Source of the DNA: Bacteroidota bacterium
GTDB taxonomy: Bacteria > Bacteroidota > Bacteroidia > AKYH767-A > OLB10
DNA: 64,000 nt
Reading direction: 5' to 3'
Assembly (NCBI GenBank): GCA_018268195.1
Contig: JAFDWZ010000004.1
Location: 1 to 64,000 of the forward strand
In this document: positions 63,992 through 64,000 of the stretch, in pieces
Layout of the letters: the number at the start of each line of letters is the position of its first letter
How positions within the stretch are numbered: the first letter of the stretch is position 1
Notes under the pieces: generated by a model
Seen by the model: only the letters and a program-made list of their open reading frames with translations
What the model was told of the DNA's origin: nothing
The model's database searches: none
Program-made: the position numbers and the translations under genes

Positions 63992-64000
63992 AGCACTGTA

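Overview
The window is a 64 kb piece of chromosome from a member of the Bacteroidota. The evidence is type IX secretion (T9SS) C-terminal sorting domains on two large surface proteins, a PorQ homologue beside cmk, families typical of the phylum (START-like, DUF4834, DUF4142, NamZ/DUF1343), low GC content, few Shine-Dalgarno sites, and repeated TAnnTTTG minus-7 promoter boxes 19-30 nt (occasionally more) upstream of starts. The order or family cannot be fixed from what I can see. No rRNA, tRNA, CRISPR array or prophage was found.

Left part (1-16,100): the 3' end of a repetitive Ig-like/FN3 T9SS adhesin-like protein and its terminator, a secreted hypothetical and a START-like protein; then a minus-strand run with typA, cca, tsaC, thiolase (fadA-type), a MORN-repeat protein and fadN-type 3-hydroxyacyl-CoA dehydrogenase/enoyl-CoA hydratase (a beta-oxidation pair), sixA, a GNAT acetyltransferase and a second large T9SS protein. 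Centre-left (16,150-25,720): fur-STAS-purA and trxB on plus; extradiol dioxygenase, LRR protein, ribF and NamZ on minus; a LolC/E-type permease. Centre (25,740-34,800): carB without its allosteric domain, a steroid 5-alpha-reductase-like membrane enzyme overlapping an SDR, a U32 protein abutting a ferredoxin, AhpD-like, TPMT-like and DUF2867 proteins.

Right-centre (34,800-48,600): a 727 bp gene-free gap, DUF4142 and cupredoxin lipoprotein, a group II PLP decarboxylase, hpf, lplA, MFS and SDR genes, a double DUF2249 protein, transglutaminase-like and DUF2269 proteins, a frameshifted REP-associated/IS200-type transposase framed by inverted pairs of palindromes, then tolC, a periplasmic adaptor and tsaB on minus.

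Right part (48,900-64,000): ffh-folD-argS, then cmk, porQ and glyA on minus, and the most distinctive locus: a single-module nonribosomal peptide synthetase (C-A-T-TE) followed 2 bp later by its own Sfp-type phosphopantetheinyl transferase. Its adenylation pocket reads as DLTKIGEVGK, one residue from the asparagine code, and its thioesterase has Cys, Asn and Asn where Ser, Asp and His are expected. A DEAD-box helicase, a second divergent phosphopantetheinyl transferase and a lysine-methyltransferase-like gene close the window. Most genes are housekeeping; the NRPS-PPTase pair, the 5-alpha-reductase/SDR pair, the U32/ferredoxin pair and the palindrome-flanked transposase are the accessory parts worth following.
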